A DNA stretch of 64,000 bases from Kineothrix sp. IPX-CK (lineage in GTDB: Bacteria > Bacillota > Clostridia > Lachnospirales > Lachnospiraceae): positions 3,162,001 to 3,226,000 of the forward strand of contig NZ_CP146256.1 of the NCBI RefSeq assembly GCF_039134705.1. The letters are read 5' to 3'. The translations under genes and the position numbers were made by a program. Every line of letters starts with the position of its first letter. The first letter of the stretch is position 1. Positions 6,357 to 15,427 of this stretch are shown here, piece by piece. The notes under the pieces were generated by a model. That model saw only the letters and a list, made by a program, of their open reading frames with translations. It was not told the origin of the DNA and did not search any database.

Positions 6357-8015
6357 TCACTTTATCCTGATTACACGAACCTCATAAGGGCGCAGAACGG
6401 ACTCACTTCTATTGTCATAATTATGGAAATAAATTTCCTTCCCACTATACTGCTTCCAGTCAAATGCTACTTCTTTTTTTGTGAAATTGCAGATGACGTC
6501 AAAGGCTTCTTCCTCCAGTTCTCTACGGTATGCAAACACGGCTTCCGTTTCAGAGTAAAGCTCCTTATAATCCCCGTAAATAGCCGTATCATTTCCGGAT
6601 TTGAAAGCTATCAGCTTCTGATAGAAGTACCAGATTGAATCGGTATCCGCCAGTGCCTTTTCCACGTTAATCTTATGATAATTTTCATTAACCGCCAGCC
6701 ATGGAGCGGCATCCGAGAATCCTGCATTTACGCTATCCTCCCACTGCATAGGGGTTCTGGCATTATCTCTTCCTTTTTTCAGTATGGCATCCCATGCTTT
6801 TTCCTTTACCCCTGCTTTTTCGGCTTCTTCATAATACCTGATGCTCTCAATATCCCGCAGTTCCATAATCGAGGTGAAGGGCGCATTGGTCATTCCTATT
6901 TCTTCCCCTTGATAAATAAAAGAGGTTCCTCTTAACAAGTGCATTGCTGCGGCAAGCATCTTAGCCGCCCGTACTCTCTCCTCTTCCGTATCCGGTGACA
7001 CGAATCTGGAAAGCGGCCTCGGCTGGTCGTGATTCGACCAAAACAAACTTCCCCAGCCTTCCTTTGTCGCTTCCTGCCAACGACTGATAACACGTTTAAA
7101 ATCTGCAAGAGTATATGGAACAATCTCCCACTTTCCGCTTCTCCCGCTATCTATATCCATAAGCTCAAACTGGAAGATCATGTCTAGTTCACGGTTCTCT
7201 TTGTTCATTAGCTGCCTGCCGATTTCCGGCGTTACAAAGGGCGTCTCTCCCACACACATGCTATCTCTGCCGTCAAAACAAGCGGCGCGCATTTCCTTAA
7301 GGTAATCATGGAGCTCCGGCTGATTCGCAAAATTCTCAGGGCAGAAGGTGTATCCGGAAATCGTCTTTTCTCCTGTTCCATCGGGAAGCCCCGGTTTCTT
7401 GGCTATCAGATTAATGACATCCATGCGGAAACCATCCACTCCCTTATCGAGCCACCAATTAATCATGTCATAGATCTCTTCCCGAAGCTTTCTGTTCTCC
7501 CAGTTTAAATCAGGCTGTTTTTCTGAGAACAGGTGCAGATAATATTCATCTGTGATTTCATCATATTTCCATGCGGAGGGTGTAAAAAAAGATCCCCAAT
7601 TATTTGGTTCTTTGCCGTTTTCCCCTTTGCGCCAAATATAATAATCACGATATGGATTGTCCTTATCTTTACGTGACTTGGCAAACCATGAATGCTCGTC
7701 GGACGAATGGTTCACCACCAAATCCATAATGATGCGGATACCGCGGCCGTGTGCCTCCCTAAGAAGCACATCGAAATCTTCCATTGTACCAAATTCTCTC
7801 ATTATCTGCCGATAGTCGCTGATATCATAACCCATATCATCATTTGGAGATTCATAAACAGGATTGAGCCAGACAGCACCGACCCCCAGCTCCTTCAAAT
7901 AATCAAGCTTTCCTATTATCCCGTTTAAGTCACCGATTCCATCGTGATTACTGTCCATAAAGCTTCTTGGATACAGTTGATAAATAACACATTCTTTCCA
8001 CCATTTTCGTTCCAT
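6357..8015 (-). CDS. GH13_31 alpha-1,6-glucosidase (oligo-1,6-glucosidase / isomaltase)
   Basis: This 552-residue GH13 enzyme is counted from the ATG at 8015 (MERKWWKECVIYQLYPRSF, the usual family start). It has the nucleophile D199 in GFRMDV, the acid/base E257 in CVGETP and the third acid D330 in SNHDQPR. V200, directly after the nucleophile, is the residue linked to alpha-1,6 rather than alpha-1,4 specificity in Bacillus oligo-1,6-glucosidase. It lacks a signal peptide, so it acts in the cytoplasm on isomalto-oligosaccharides or panose. It is last in the operon with transporter, GH31 and LacI genes. An ATG at 8042, inside the lacI-type gene, is an alternative start; initiation probably depends on coupling. 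Confidence 0.9.
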   Translation of the reverse strand: MERKWWKECVIYQLYPRSFMDSNHDGIGDLNGIIGKLDYLKELGVGAVWLNPVYESPNDDMGYDISDYRQIMREFGTMEDFDVLLREAHGRGIRIIMDLVVNHSSDEHSWFAKSRKDKDNPYRDYYIWRKGENGKEPNNWGSFFTPSAWKYDEITDEYYLHLFSEKQPDLNWENRKLREEIYDMINWWLDKGVDGFRMDVINLIAKKPGLPDGTGEKTISGYTFCPENFANQPELHDYLKEMRAACFDGRDSMCVGETPFVTPEIGRQLMNKENRELDMIFQFELMDIDSGRSGKWEIVPYTLADFKRVISRWQEATKEGWGSLFWSNHDQPRPLSRFVSPDTEEERVRAAKMLAAAMHLLRGTSFIYQGEEIGMTNAPFTSIMELRDIESIRYYEEAEKAGVKEKAWDAILKKGRDNARTPMQWEDSVNAGFSDAAPWLAVNENYHKINVEKALADTDSIWYFYQKLIAFKSGNDTAIYGDYKELYSETEAVFAYRRELEEEAFDVICNFTKKEVAFDWKQYSGKEIYFHNYDNRSESVLRPYEVRVIRIK

Positions 8016-8019
8016 AACC

Positions 8020-9033
8020 TTATATATAAGCAACGGATTCACGCTCTACAATTTGGATGGGAACCACATACTCTTCAGGCTCCTTTACTTTTTCATCCAT
8101 TGTATAGCACAGCATTTCCACCGCTTTTTTTCCCTTCTCAAATATATCCTGTCCGATTGTTGTAAGACCAGGCGTACAATAGTTTGCAATATCAAGATTA
8201 TCAAAGCCAATGATAGATATCTGCTGAGGAATCTTAATCTGCATTATATTCAGTTCCTTAATAGCGCCCATGGCAATCACATCCGCCGTACAGAAGATCG
8301 CTGTGCAATCTGTCTCAGTCACAATTCTTCTCGCCATTTTTCTGGCCTTTTCAAAATCGACGTTCGCATGAAAAAGATAAGAGGGATTGACTGGCACTCC
8401 GCCTTCTTCCAAAGCGCTTCTATAACCTTCATACCGCTTTGCGCTGACACCCCCTGTTTTTAATTTGCCCGACAAAAAAGCAATCTTTTTGTGCCCATGC
8501 TCCAGCAGATATTTCGTTGCCGCGTATCCGCCATAAATATCATCCAGCTTCACTTCCTTATAGGCATGGTTGTCCATATAGGAATCTACCAATACCACCG
8601 GTATATTGCTTTCATTCAAACCTTCGTAGAAATCCTCGGAATACGCACCAATAACAATAATGCCATCGAGATTTCTCTGCTGTGCCAAATGAAAATATGT
8701 CTCATCCGCGTTCGTCCCGGACACAATTACGTGATATCCCCTTATTCTGGCATTATATTCAATACTGGACAGTATTTCACTATAGAATGGATTCTGGAAT
8801 ACCATCATACTACCCGGCTCTGTTTGTGGAATAACGACTCCTATCAGACTGCTTTTATTGCTCGCCAGACTGCTTGCAGATATGTTTTTCACATATCCCA
8901 GCTTCTTAATAGCATCTTTTACCTGTTGTACTGTTTCCGGCGGAAGTACTTTTTTTCCGCTCATCGCGTAAGATACTGTTGCGATAGACAATCCTGTTTC
9001 TGTCGCAACATCTTTAATCGTTATTTTTCTCAT
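8020..9033 (-). CDS. LacI family transcriptional regulator
   Basis: The 337-residue protein starts with the LacI helix-turn-helix (MRKITIKDVATETGLSIATVSYAMSG), a hinge near residues 48-60 (ASSLASNKSSLIGVVIP), and a periplasmic-binding-protein-like sugar domain ending in the typical GLTTIGQDIFEKG segment. It is encoded within the operon it probably controls; two LacI-type palindromes lie at the operon promoter (14131-14144 and 14196-14209). The inducer is likely the transported oligosaccharide or a product of the GH31 and GH13 enzymes. A GTG at 9042 would add three residues; I prefer the ATG at 9033. Confidence 0.92.
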   Translation of the reverse strand: MRKITIKDVATETGLSIATVSYAMSGKKVLPPETVQQVKDAIKKLGYVKNISASSLASNKSSLIGVVIPQTEPGSMMVFQNPFYSEILSSIEYNARIRGYHVIVSGTNADETYFHLAQQRNLDGIIVIGAYSEDFYEGLNESNIPVVLVDSYMDNHAYKEVKLDDIYGGYAATKYLLEHGHKKIAFLSGKLKTGGVSAKRYEGYRSALEEGGVPVNPSYLFHANVDFEKARKMARRIVTETDCTAIFCTADVIAMGAIKELNIMQIKIPQQISIIGFDNLDIANYCTPGLTTIGQDIFEKGKKAVEMLCYTMDEKVKEPEEYVVPIQIVERESVAYI

Positions 9034-9054
9034 CCCAGCCACTGCCCCATCTAC

Positions 9055-10926
9055 TTATTTCCTGTGAAGATTCTCACTGTCTCCGAATTTAATTATACAC
9101 AGATTTGTATTATTTTTCACGTCATTTCCTACCTTCTGTCCAATTTCCTCATTTGGGCCGAGATTCAAAGTGATCGCAGCGTTCCCGCGGACGAAAAGCA
9201 TTATTTTCCCAAACGGAACTTCCTGATAAATCTCTCTTCCTCCTTCCATTCTGCTGCCGTCCCAGAAATCATACCATATTCCCTCCGGTAAATATACACT
9301 TCTTCCTGCAGCACCTTCCTCTACAACCGGAGCCACCAAAAGATCTCCTATCATGTAGGCATCATCAATATCCAGTACGTTTTTATCCCCGGGATATTCC
9401 AGATACAGATGCTTTAAGAAGGGCTCCCGGTTTTTCGCACATTTTTCTGCTTCTGCATAAAAATAAGGTAAAAAATTCATATGCAGGTTTGCAAAATAAC
9501 AAGAGGTTTGTAAAATCTCCTCATCGTCTCCATAAAAAGCCGCCATATTCCACGGACTTCTGTCGTTCACTGCTACTGTTCCTTTCATGACTTCAGCAAA
9601 TTGCCCGCTTGCAGGTTCACTATGCCACTGCATCGCGGGTACAAAGGCTCCAAGTGCCGTTGCCCGCAGATATAGCTCTTTAGTGGGCATCGGTCCTGCA
9701 AATCCTCCAATGTCAAAGCTCCAAAAAGGCACGCCGCAAAGAGAAAGCGAAAGTCCCGCACGTAGGACAGCCTGCAGTTCGGAGAACTTAGACATCTGGT
9801 CACCTGCCCAGTGCATAGGCGTTGTCTGTGCTCCTACATATCCGGCACGGCTGAACAAAATACGATCTTTACCGATAAATTCCGCATATGCTTTTTCATA
9901 CTGAGCAGGATAAAGATTCTTCACTTCTTTTCCGCTGACATTCTGATAAAAGTTTGTTTCCACATCATGAATAAATTCTCCGCCATCCGTTTTGAATCCA
10001 TCCACTCCCATATCCAGCAAATATTTTCTCTTGGAAAACCACCACTTTCTTGTCTCTGGGTTGGAAAAATCAGGAAGCATCGAACCAATAAACCACTGTT
10101 TCGGAATCTTATACGGACTGCCATCCGGATTAGTACCAACCAGCTTCTCCTCCACCGCATAGGTACAGTCATTATCATGCTGCTCACTTTCCTGTCCGGG
10201 ATCGAGTTCTTTGAGCGCCGGTATCTGCCAGAGAACCAATTTCATCCCTTTTTCGTGAATTGCCCGAATCATTTGGTCCGGCGACGGCCAAGGCTCGGTA
10301 AACCTAATATCCTCCTGTGTAAGATACTCTGCCCCGTCCACCGGTTTGTATTTTGACCCATTCCATAAGTAAAAAGTTGCCTCGTCACTCCATGCTTCAA
10401 TCACAATTACGCTGATCGGATAATCATACTTGCGGGCATACTCTAACTGCTCTTCAATATCCTTCTGGCATTTCCAGCGGTTAGCCGACGCCCATACACC
10501 GAATGCCCATTTGGGTGGAAGCACAATCTCTCCTGTCTTTTCTACGAACTGGGAAATAATCTCCTTGGGCGTCCCATAGAAAAAGTATAGCGTCCACTCT
10601 GCATCTGACGCAAGTTCTATACGAAAGCATCCTTCCGTAAAGTCAAAATCCACCTCATATGCGGTATCCACAAATACCCCGTGCCCCTCGCTTGTATGAT
10701 AAAAAGGTATCGGCAGATATGCGTATTCTCCCTGTTCACAAAATTTCTCAATAACAAGACTCTTTAATTTCTTTCCAATATGGTTTACGCTGCAGTAACG
10801 CTCACCTAATCCATACACCGCTCCGGCATTACAGTCATATTCCATGATAACTTTACTGCCTTTTCTATTCACTCGAAAGTTCTTTATTACTTCCTGATCG
10901 AGTCCAATGATTTTATTTTCCATCAT
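9055..10926 (-). CDS. GH31 family alpha-glycosidase
   Basis: The 623-residue enzyme has the GH31 nucleophile D314 in GVDGFKTDGGE and the acid/base D376 in HWAGDQ, with an N-terminal beta-sandwich (about 1-135) before the barrel and a C-terminal sandwich. GH31 members hydrolyse or transfer alpha-glucosyl or alpha-xylosyl units; KTDGGE resembles the alpha-xylosidase-like subgroup, but the operon partner is an alpha-1,6-glucosidase. It lacks a signal peptide and is therefore cytoplasmic. It follows the MalG-type permease by ten bases, and GGAG stands six bases before the ATG. The precise substrate is not settled by sequence. Confidence 0.88.
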   Translation of the reverse strand: MMENKIIGLDQEVIKNFRVNRKGSKVIMEYDCNAGAVYGLGERYCSVNHIGKKLKSLVIEKFCEQGEYAYLPIPFYHTSEGHGVFVDTAYEVDFDFTEGCFRIELASDAEWTLYFFYGTPKEIISQFVEKTGEIVLPPKWAFGVWASANRWKCQKDIEEQLEYARKYDYPISVIVIEAWSDEATFYLWNGSKYKPVDGAEYLTQEDIRFTEPWPSPDQMIRAIHEKGMKLVLWQIPALKELDPGQESEQHDNDCTYAVEEKLVGTNPDGSPYKIPKQWFIGSMLPDFSNPETRKWWFSKRKYLLDMGVDGFKTDGGEFIHDVETNFYQNVSGKEVKNLYPAQYEKAYAEFIGKDRILFSRAGYVGAQTTPMHWAGDQMSKFSELQAVLRAGLSLSLCGVPFWSFDIGGFAGPMPTKELYLRATALGAFVPAMQWHSEPASGQFAEVMKGTVAVNDRSPWNMAAFYGDDEEILQTSCYFANLHMNFLPYFYAEAEKCAKNREPFLKHLYLEYPGDKNVLDIDDAYMIGDLLVAPVVEEGAAGRSVYLPEGIWYDFWDGSRMEGGREIYQEVPFGKIMLFVRGNAAITLNLGPNEEIGQKVGNDVKNNTNLCIIKFGDSENLHRK

Positions 10927-10936
10927 TTTCGTCTCC

Positions 10937-11770
10937 TTACCCCTTTATTCCACCGACCATTATGCCGGATTTCATTTTTGAATTAGCACCGATATATACA
11001 ATGATAATTGGTATCATTGAAATCAGGCTGCCTGCCATTAATACGTTATACTCCGTAGCATACTGCCCGTTTAAATTATTGAGTGCCAATGTTATGGTCA
11101 TTTTATTGCGGTCCGACAACATTACCAAAGGCCATAGATAATCGTTCCAACTATCCATGAACGTTGTAATCGCCAATGTTGCAATTGCCGGAAGCGACAA
11201 CGGAAGCATTATCTTCCAATAAATGTACCACATGCTCGCCCCATCAATCTGCGCGGCTTCAATGTAATCGTTCGGCACGGAGCGCATATTCTGCACTAGA
11301 AGAAATATACCAAATGCCTTAAAAAGGGATGGAAAAATCACGCTCCCATAAGAATTGATCAATCCCATATGATTCATAATGATAAACAAGGGTATCAATG
11401 TGACTTGTGTCGGAATCATCATAGAAGCAAGATATACTTTGAAAATTCCATCTGCCAGCGGAAAGCGGATCTTCGTAAATGCAAATGCTGCCATAGATGA
11501 CGAAAGAATCGTAATCACCGTATAGCATACTGTGATAAGCATACTGTTTCCCACAGCCTTAAGAAAAGGAAAGCGCTGGAACACCTGGCTATACGCATCC
11601 AGCGTCGGCTCCTGCGGAATCCACTGTACAGGGAGCGCCATCAACGCTCCCTTGCTTTTTAACGAGGTTGAAAGCATCCAGAAAAACGGAAGCATCACGA
11701 TCAGGGAAATTGCAATTGATATGAAATAATATCCCGCACTGCCCAATATTTCTTTTGCCTTATGATTCAT
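10937..11770 (-). CDS. Sugar ABC transporter permease, MalG type (CUT1)
   Basis: This 277-residue protein has six transmembrane segments and the EAA loop, here EAAQIDGASMWYIYWKIMLPLSLPA near residues 165-190, which contacts the ATPase. It ends with the MVGGIKG tail typical of MalG-type proteins. It pairs with the MalF-type permease, whose last codons overlap this start. The ATG at 11770 has GGATGGG six bases upstream; an ATG at 11785 would add five residues. No ATPase gene is in the operon, so a shared MsmK/UgpC-type ATPase encoded elsewhere is expected. Confidence 0.92.
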   Translation of the reverse strand: MNHKAKEILGSAGYYFISIAISLIVMLPFFWMLSTSLKSKGALMALPVQWIPQEPTLDAYSQVFQRFPFLKAVGNSMLITVCYTVITILSSSMAAFAFTKIRFPLADGIFKVYLASMMIPTQVTLIPLFIIMNHMGLINSYGSVIFPSLFKAFGIFLLVQNMRSVPNDYIEAAQIDGASMWYIYWKIMLPLSLPAIATLAITTFMDSWNDYLWPLVMLSDRNKMTITLALNNLNGQYATEYNVLMAGSLISMIPIIIVYIGANSKMKSGIMVGGIKG

Positions 11771-12674
11771 AATGCACCCATCCATTCTGTAATTTCATCT
11801 GTATCATTGTCAACACGAAAATAATCACAAACAATAACCATGAATATGCCGACGCATAGCCCATTTTAAAATAGCTAAATCCATAGGTGTAAATCCGCTC
11901 CACCATAACTTCCGTCGCACCACTCGGCCCGCCTTCCGTCATGATCTGAACCTGAGGAAACATCTGGAATGCATTGATCAGCGACATGATCAGGCAAAAA
12001 AAGATGGATGGAGTCAATAAAGGCAGCGTTATTTTGAAAAAAGATACTCCTCTGCCTGCGCCATCGACCTTTGCTGCTTCATAATATGTCGGATCAATTG
12101 CCTGTAGGCCGGATAAAAGAAACAATCCAAAAAACCCCATATCCTTCCAGACAGATGCCAGCACAATACCGGGCATTGCCCACACTTCACTGGTCAGCCA
12201 TCCCGGCCCACTGATCCCTATCAGCGCCAAAAGCTGATTGAGTACCCCATACCTCGGACTTAATACCCATTTCCATATAAGACTTGCCGCCACCCACGAA
12301 GTCAGTACCGGAATATAATAAAGTACACGGAATACCATAGTTCCCTTCCTCTTTTTGTTCAGTAATACTGCGACTCCAAGGGAAGCTACGAATACAAGCG
12401 GAATATACAAGACAATGTAGTAAAGCGTATGTCCAAGGACTGTCCAGAACTCCTTACCGCCTAATATTACCTTATAGTTTTGTATCCCTACAAAATGTTC
12501 TGTAATTGTCTTCAGTGTAAGCTGCTCCAGACCATTCCAGTCCGTAAAGCTTAAGAATATAGCTATCAGTACCGGAAAAAGGCTGAATATCAACATTCCT
12601 GCAAAGCTTGGAAGCATAAATGGCAGCGCCTGCACTATTTTCTCTTTTTCTATTTTCCTTTTCTGCTTTGACAT
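11760..12674 (-). CDS. Sugar ABC transporter permease, MalF type (CUT1)
   Basis: The 304-residue membrane protein has an N-terminal transmembrane helix (ALPFMLPSFAGMLIFSLFPVL) and the EAA loop YEAAKVDGAGRGVSFFKITLPLL around residue 195-215. With the MalG-type partner it forms the channel of an oligosaccharide importer. The gene lies 21 bases after the binding protein gene and overlaps the following permease gene. No intergenic stem-loop separates it from the binding-protein gene, unlike the other three transporter operons here. Confidence 0.92.
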   Translation of the reverse strand: MSKQKRKIEKEKIVQALPFMLPSFAGMLIFSLFPVLIAIFLSFTDWNGLEQLTLKTITEHFVGIQNYKVILGGKEFWTVLGHTLYYIVLYIPLVFVASLGVAVLLNKKRKGTMVFRVLYYIPVLTSWVAASLIWKWVLSPRYGVLNQLLALIGISGPGWLTSEVWAMPGIVLASVWKDMGFFGLFLLSGLQAIDPTYYEAAKVDGAGRGVSFFKITLPLLTPSIFFCLIMSLINAFQMFPQVQIMTEGGPSGATEVMVERIYTYGFSYFKMGYASAYSWLLFVIIFVLTMIQMKLQNGWVHYES

Positions 12675-12695
12675 GCTTATCGTCCCATTCCTACA

Positions 12696-13997
12696 TTAGT
12701 TCAGTGTAATTAAAGTCTCACATTCTTCCTGTGCTTGATTCAATGCATCCTCAACCGTGGTTTTCCCACTGGCTGCCTTCGAAAGCTCCTCCGTAATAAT
12801 ATCGGACATCAAACTATAATCCTCAATAATTGGAGGTACTACCAGATAATCCAGTGAAGTAAATACTGCCTGCTTGTTATCAGGAGGAGTTACTTCAAGA
12901 TAAGAATTTAGTACCGTCTCATTTTTGATTGCCGGAAGGTCCCAGCCTGCATCGATTCTTATCTGTGCCGCTTCATCACTGGATGCAAGCCATGTAATCC
13001 ATGTGGTAGCTGCCGCCGCCTGCTCACTATCTGCATTTACAACTAAAGCGTTACTAAAGAAATGAGTCGCTTTCTCTGTTCCGCCAGGTTCCACACAAAT
13101 ATCCCAGTTGAAATCACAGGCATCTTTAAAGGTATTGAATGCCCATATTCCGGTCGGGATCATCCCAAGACGTCCGCTTTCGAATAAATCCCAATCTCCC
13201 ATTCCGCCCATCTGCTCCTCTGTAGGCGCTACATTGGATACGAGGACACGGTCGATCATCATTTGCGCAGCCTCGATATTTTCCGGAGAATTAATAGTAA
13301 ATTCCGTCTTATCATCGTTTAACAGACCGCCTCCGTACTGAGAAGCAACTTTATAGAATTCATTGTAAGTAAGCGGTGCATAGATACCATATGTATCATC
13401 GGAAAGCGCCCGGATCTTCTCCGCAGCTACCTGTGCATCTTCCCATGTCCAGTCGTCTGTCGGATATTCTGCACCAGCCTTGTCAAACAGGTCTTTGTTA
13501 TAAATCAATACCACGTTTGAAAAATTTCCCGGAAGGCCATATTGCTTACCGTCTACATTAAATGCACTCAATGCGGTCTCATTGAAATTCGAAGTTTCCG
13601 CTCCGGAGATATCTGCCAGCACTCCTTTGGCCGCATAAGATGCGAAATTCTCAATATTCAGTTCGTAGCAATCCGGTGCCGTTCCGCCGGCCACCCTTGT
13701 CTGCATAGCCGTAAAATAATCACTATATGCGACCGTCTCAATGTTTACAGTAATGTCAGGGTATTCCTCGTGGAATTTTTCATACATCTTGTTCAATGTT
13801 TCCTCATTTCCACCGGAAGCATTGAAATTGCAATACGTAATCGTTACCTCTTCCCCACCTTCGGGTGATTCTTCTTGCCCGGTGCTTACTGGGTTCTGTC
13901 CGGCAGTTTCTTCCTTTGCTGCCTCTTGTGTACTGCCACAGGCTGTCAGCCCCAATATCATTGTGGAAACAAGTGCTGCTGCTAATGCTTTTTTCAT
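12696..13997 (-). CDS. Sugar ABC transporter substrate-binding lipoprotein
   Basis: This 433-residue protein starts MKKALAAALVSTMILGLTACGS, a lipoprotein signal with the lipobox LTAC (lipid anchor on C20), followed by an acidic linker and a family 1 extracellular solute-binding domain. It would capture an oligosaccharide at the cell surface. The open frame continues upstream to 14174, but the ATG at 13997 has GGAGG seven bases before it and the signal peptide begins here. It is the first gene of the LacI/GH31/isomaltase operon. The leader is structured and shared with the GH27 gene (13998-14108). Confidence 0.93.
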   Translation of the reverse strand: MKKALAAALVSTMILGLTACGSTQEAAKEETAGQNPVSTGQEESPEGGEEVTITYCNFNASGGNEETLNKMYEKFHEEYPDITVNIETVAYSDYFTAMQTRVAGGTAPDCYELNIENFASYAAKGVLADISGAETSNFNETALSAFNVDGKQYGLPGNFSNVVLIYNKDLFDKAGAEYPTDDWTWEDAQVAAEKIRALSDDTYGIYAPLTYNEFYKVASQYGGGLLNDDKTEFTINSPENIEAAQMMIDRVLVSNVAPTEEQMGGMGDWDLFESGRLGMIPTGIWAFNTFKDACDFNWDICVEPGGTEKATHFFSNALVVNADSEQAAAATTWITWLASSDEAAQIRIDAGWDLPAIKNETVLNSYLEVTPPDNKQAVFTSLDYLVVPPIIEDYSLMSDIITEELSKAASGKTTVEDALNQAQEECETLITLN

Positions 13998-14108
13998 ACT
14001 AATCCTCCATATTTTCGATGTCTGCGAATTTGAGCGGATGTGCCTGCACATCTTAAGCACAAAATTTGCATGCAAAATGAATTTTGCTGTGAAAAATAAA
14101 TTTTTCAC
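13998..14108 (-). promoter_or_regulatory. Structured 5' leader of the LacI operon, shared with the GH27 gene
   Basis: On the minus strand the leader begins with the hairpin GTGAAAAAT/ATTTTTCAC (14089-14108), continues through a variable stem region (GATGTG/CACATC and GCAAAAT/ATTTTGC), and ends in the conserved tract CAAATTCGCA, three bases, ATCGAAAA, one base, ATGGAGG, one base, TTAGTATG. The same blocks in the same order precede the GH27 gene (30609-30684). Function unknown; it may be an RNA regulatory element or a conserved processing and translation signal. Confidence 0.6.
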
Positions 14109-14130
14109 ACTGGTACCTTCTAATACTTTT

Positions 14131-14144
14131 GTGAAACGTTTAAC
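14131..14144. promoter_or_regulatory. LacI-type operator 2
   Basis: GTGAAACGTTTAAC has the CG-centred AAACGTTT palindrome typical of LacI family sites. It lies 65 bases, centre to centre, from the operator at 14196-14209, inside the transcribed leader. Confidence 0.65.
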
Positions 14145-14159
14145 CGAAATGTAAAAACA

Positions 14160-14186
14160 AAAGAAAGTAAACATTGTTACTTTCTT
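14160..14186. repeat. Perfect inverted repeat between the two operators
   Basis: AAGAAAGTAA (14161-14170) and TTACTTTCTT (14177-14186) form a perfect 10-bp stem around a 6-base loop, located between the two LacI-type operators in the early leader. It could be an RNA hairpin or a further protein site. Confidence 0.5.
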
Positions 14187-14195
14187 ATGCTTTTA

Positions 14196-14209
14196 GTGAA
14201 ACGCTTCAC
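14196..14209. promoter_or_regulatory. LacI-type operator 1 at the transcription start
   Basis: GTGAAACGCTTCAC is a CG-centred palindrome with one mismatch between half-sites. It sits a few bases downstream of the -10 box of the operon promoter, suited to repression by the LacI protein encoded in the same operon. Confidence 0.75.
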
Positions 14210-14216
14210 TATCTTT

Positions 14217-14244
14217 AGTATAACTTTTTTTGAGCAAATGTCAA
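14217..14244 (-). promoter_or_regulatory. Sigma-A promoter of the LacI-controlled sugar operon
   Basis: On the minus strand TTGACA (14244-14239) is followed after 16 bases by TATACT (14222-14217). The predicted start point falls just before operator 1, giving a leader of about 210 bases. Confidence 0.8.
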
Positions 14245-14296
14245 CCTGCAAAAATATCCAATACTTTAATTATTTTCTTGTCTGTTTTTCACAAAA

Positions 14297-15376
14297 TTAT
14301 ATCTGATTCCCATTCATCTTCGCCAACTTCGCCGCCTGATCCGCCGCAATTAAACTATCCAGCAACTCGTCGATATCTCCATTCATAATATCGTCGATCT
14401 TATACAGAGTCAGCTTAATCCTGTGATCCGTTACCCTTCCCTGCGGGAAGTTATAGGTCCTGATTTTCTCCGAACGGTCTCCGGTACCGATCTGGCTTCT
14501 TCTGAGCTCGGCCTCCGCATCATGCTGCTTCTGCTGCTCGATATCATATAATTTTGCTCGCAGCAAAGCGAAAGCCTTCGCCTTGTTCTGAAGCTGCGAC
14601 TTCTCCGTCTGGCTGTATACGACGATTCCAGTAGGATAATGGGTCAAACGAACGGCAGAGTCCGTAGTGTTGACGCACTGTCCTCCGTTTCCTGAGGCAC
14701 GCATAACATCGATACGGATATCCTTATCTTCGATTACCACATCCACCTCCTCTACCTCAGGCATTACTGCCACCGTTATCGTAGAAGTATGAATACGTCC
14801 GCCTGATTCCGTCTCGGGAACGCGCTGTACACGGTGTACACCGCTTTCGTATTTCAGCTTGGAATAAGCGCCGTTTCCGGTAATCATGAAGTTCACTTCC
14901 TTCATACCGCCGATTCCTATTTCATCCACGTTCATCGTTTCTACTTTCCAGCGCTGACTTTCCGCATAATGAACATATAAACGGTACATCTGCGCAGCAA
15001 ACAGGGCCGCTTCGTCTCCGCCGGCTCCCGCTCTTATTTCCACGATAACGTTCTTATCATCGTTAGGGTCCTTGGGCAGAAGAAGAATCTTCAGCTTTTC
15101 TTCCAGCTCCTCCACGCGTTTCTTTGAAGCATTCAGCTCCTCTTTTAACATTTCACGCATGTCTTCGTCGGATTCCTCCTCCAGCATCGTCAAGCTGTCA
15201 TCGATATCCTGCTTGGACTTCTTATACTCTCTATATGCCTCCACCAAGGGTGTTAAATCGCTCTGCTCTTTCATAAGCGCACGAAAACGTTCCTGATTAT
15301 TCGTTACGGTCGGCTCGCCCAGTTCTCCCATTATTTCTTCAAACCGAATGAGTAAATCTTCTAACCTGTCAAACAT
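14297..15376 (-). CDS. prfA: Peptide chain release factor 1
   Basis: This 359-residue class I release factor has the GGQ peptidyl-tRNA hydrolysis motif at residues 231-233 (GNGGQCVN) and the codon-reading P-x-T motif of RF1 (P187, E188, T189 in RVPETES), so it reads UAA and UAG. The length is normal. It sits 51 bases after prmC, whose product methylates the GGQ glutamine, a very common pairing. AAAGGTG precedes the ATG. Confidence 0.98.
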   Translation of the reverse strand: MFDRLEDLLIRFEEIMGELGEPTVTNNQERFRALMKEQSDLTPLVEAYREYKKSKQDIDDSLTMLEEESDEDMREMLKEELNASKKRVEELEEKLKILLLPKDPNDDKNVIVEIRAGAGGDEAALFAAQMYRLYVHYAESQRWKVETMNVDEIGIGGMKEVNFMITGNGAYSKLKYESGVHRVQRVPETESGGRIHTSTITVAVMPEVEEVDVVIEDKDIRIDVMRASGNGGQCVNTTDSAVRLTHYPTGIVVYSQTEKSQLQNKAKAFALLRAKLYDIEQQKQHDAEAELRRSQIGTGDRSEKIRTYNFPQGRVTDHRIKLTLYKIDDIMNGDIDELLDSLIAADQAAKLAKMNGNQI

Positions 15377-15427
15377 TTTTACACCTTTCTACCGCTTTCG
15401 CGGGCACTTTACAATTTTCTATCGCTT

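Noticed and set aside
8491..9291. Open frame of 266 codons on the plus strand
   Set aside because: It is antisense to the LacI and GH31 genes, rich in Ile, Tyr and His without domain structure, a typical shadow frame.
13998..14174. N-terminal extension of the binding protein by 59 residues
   Set aside because: It would bury the lipoprotein signal; the tract is the conserved leader with operators, and GGAGG supports 13997.
14131..14209. CcpA cre sites
   Set aside because: The two palindromes have the spacing TGAAACG rather than TGNAANCG, one base short of the cre consensus, so a dedicated LacI protein fits better.
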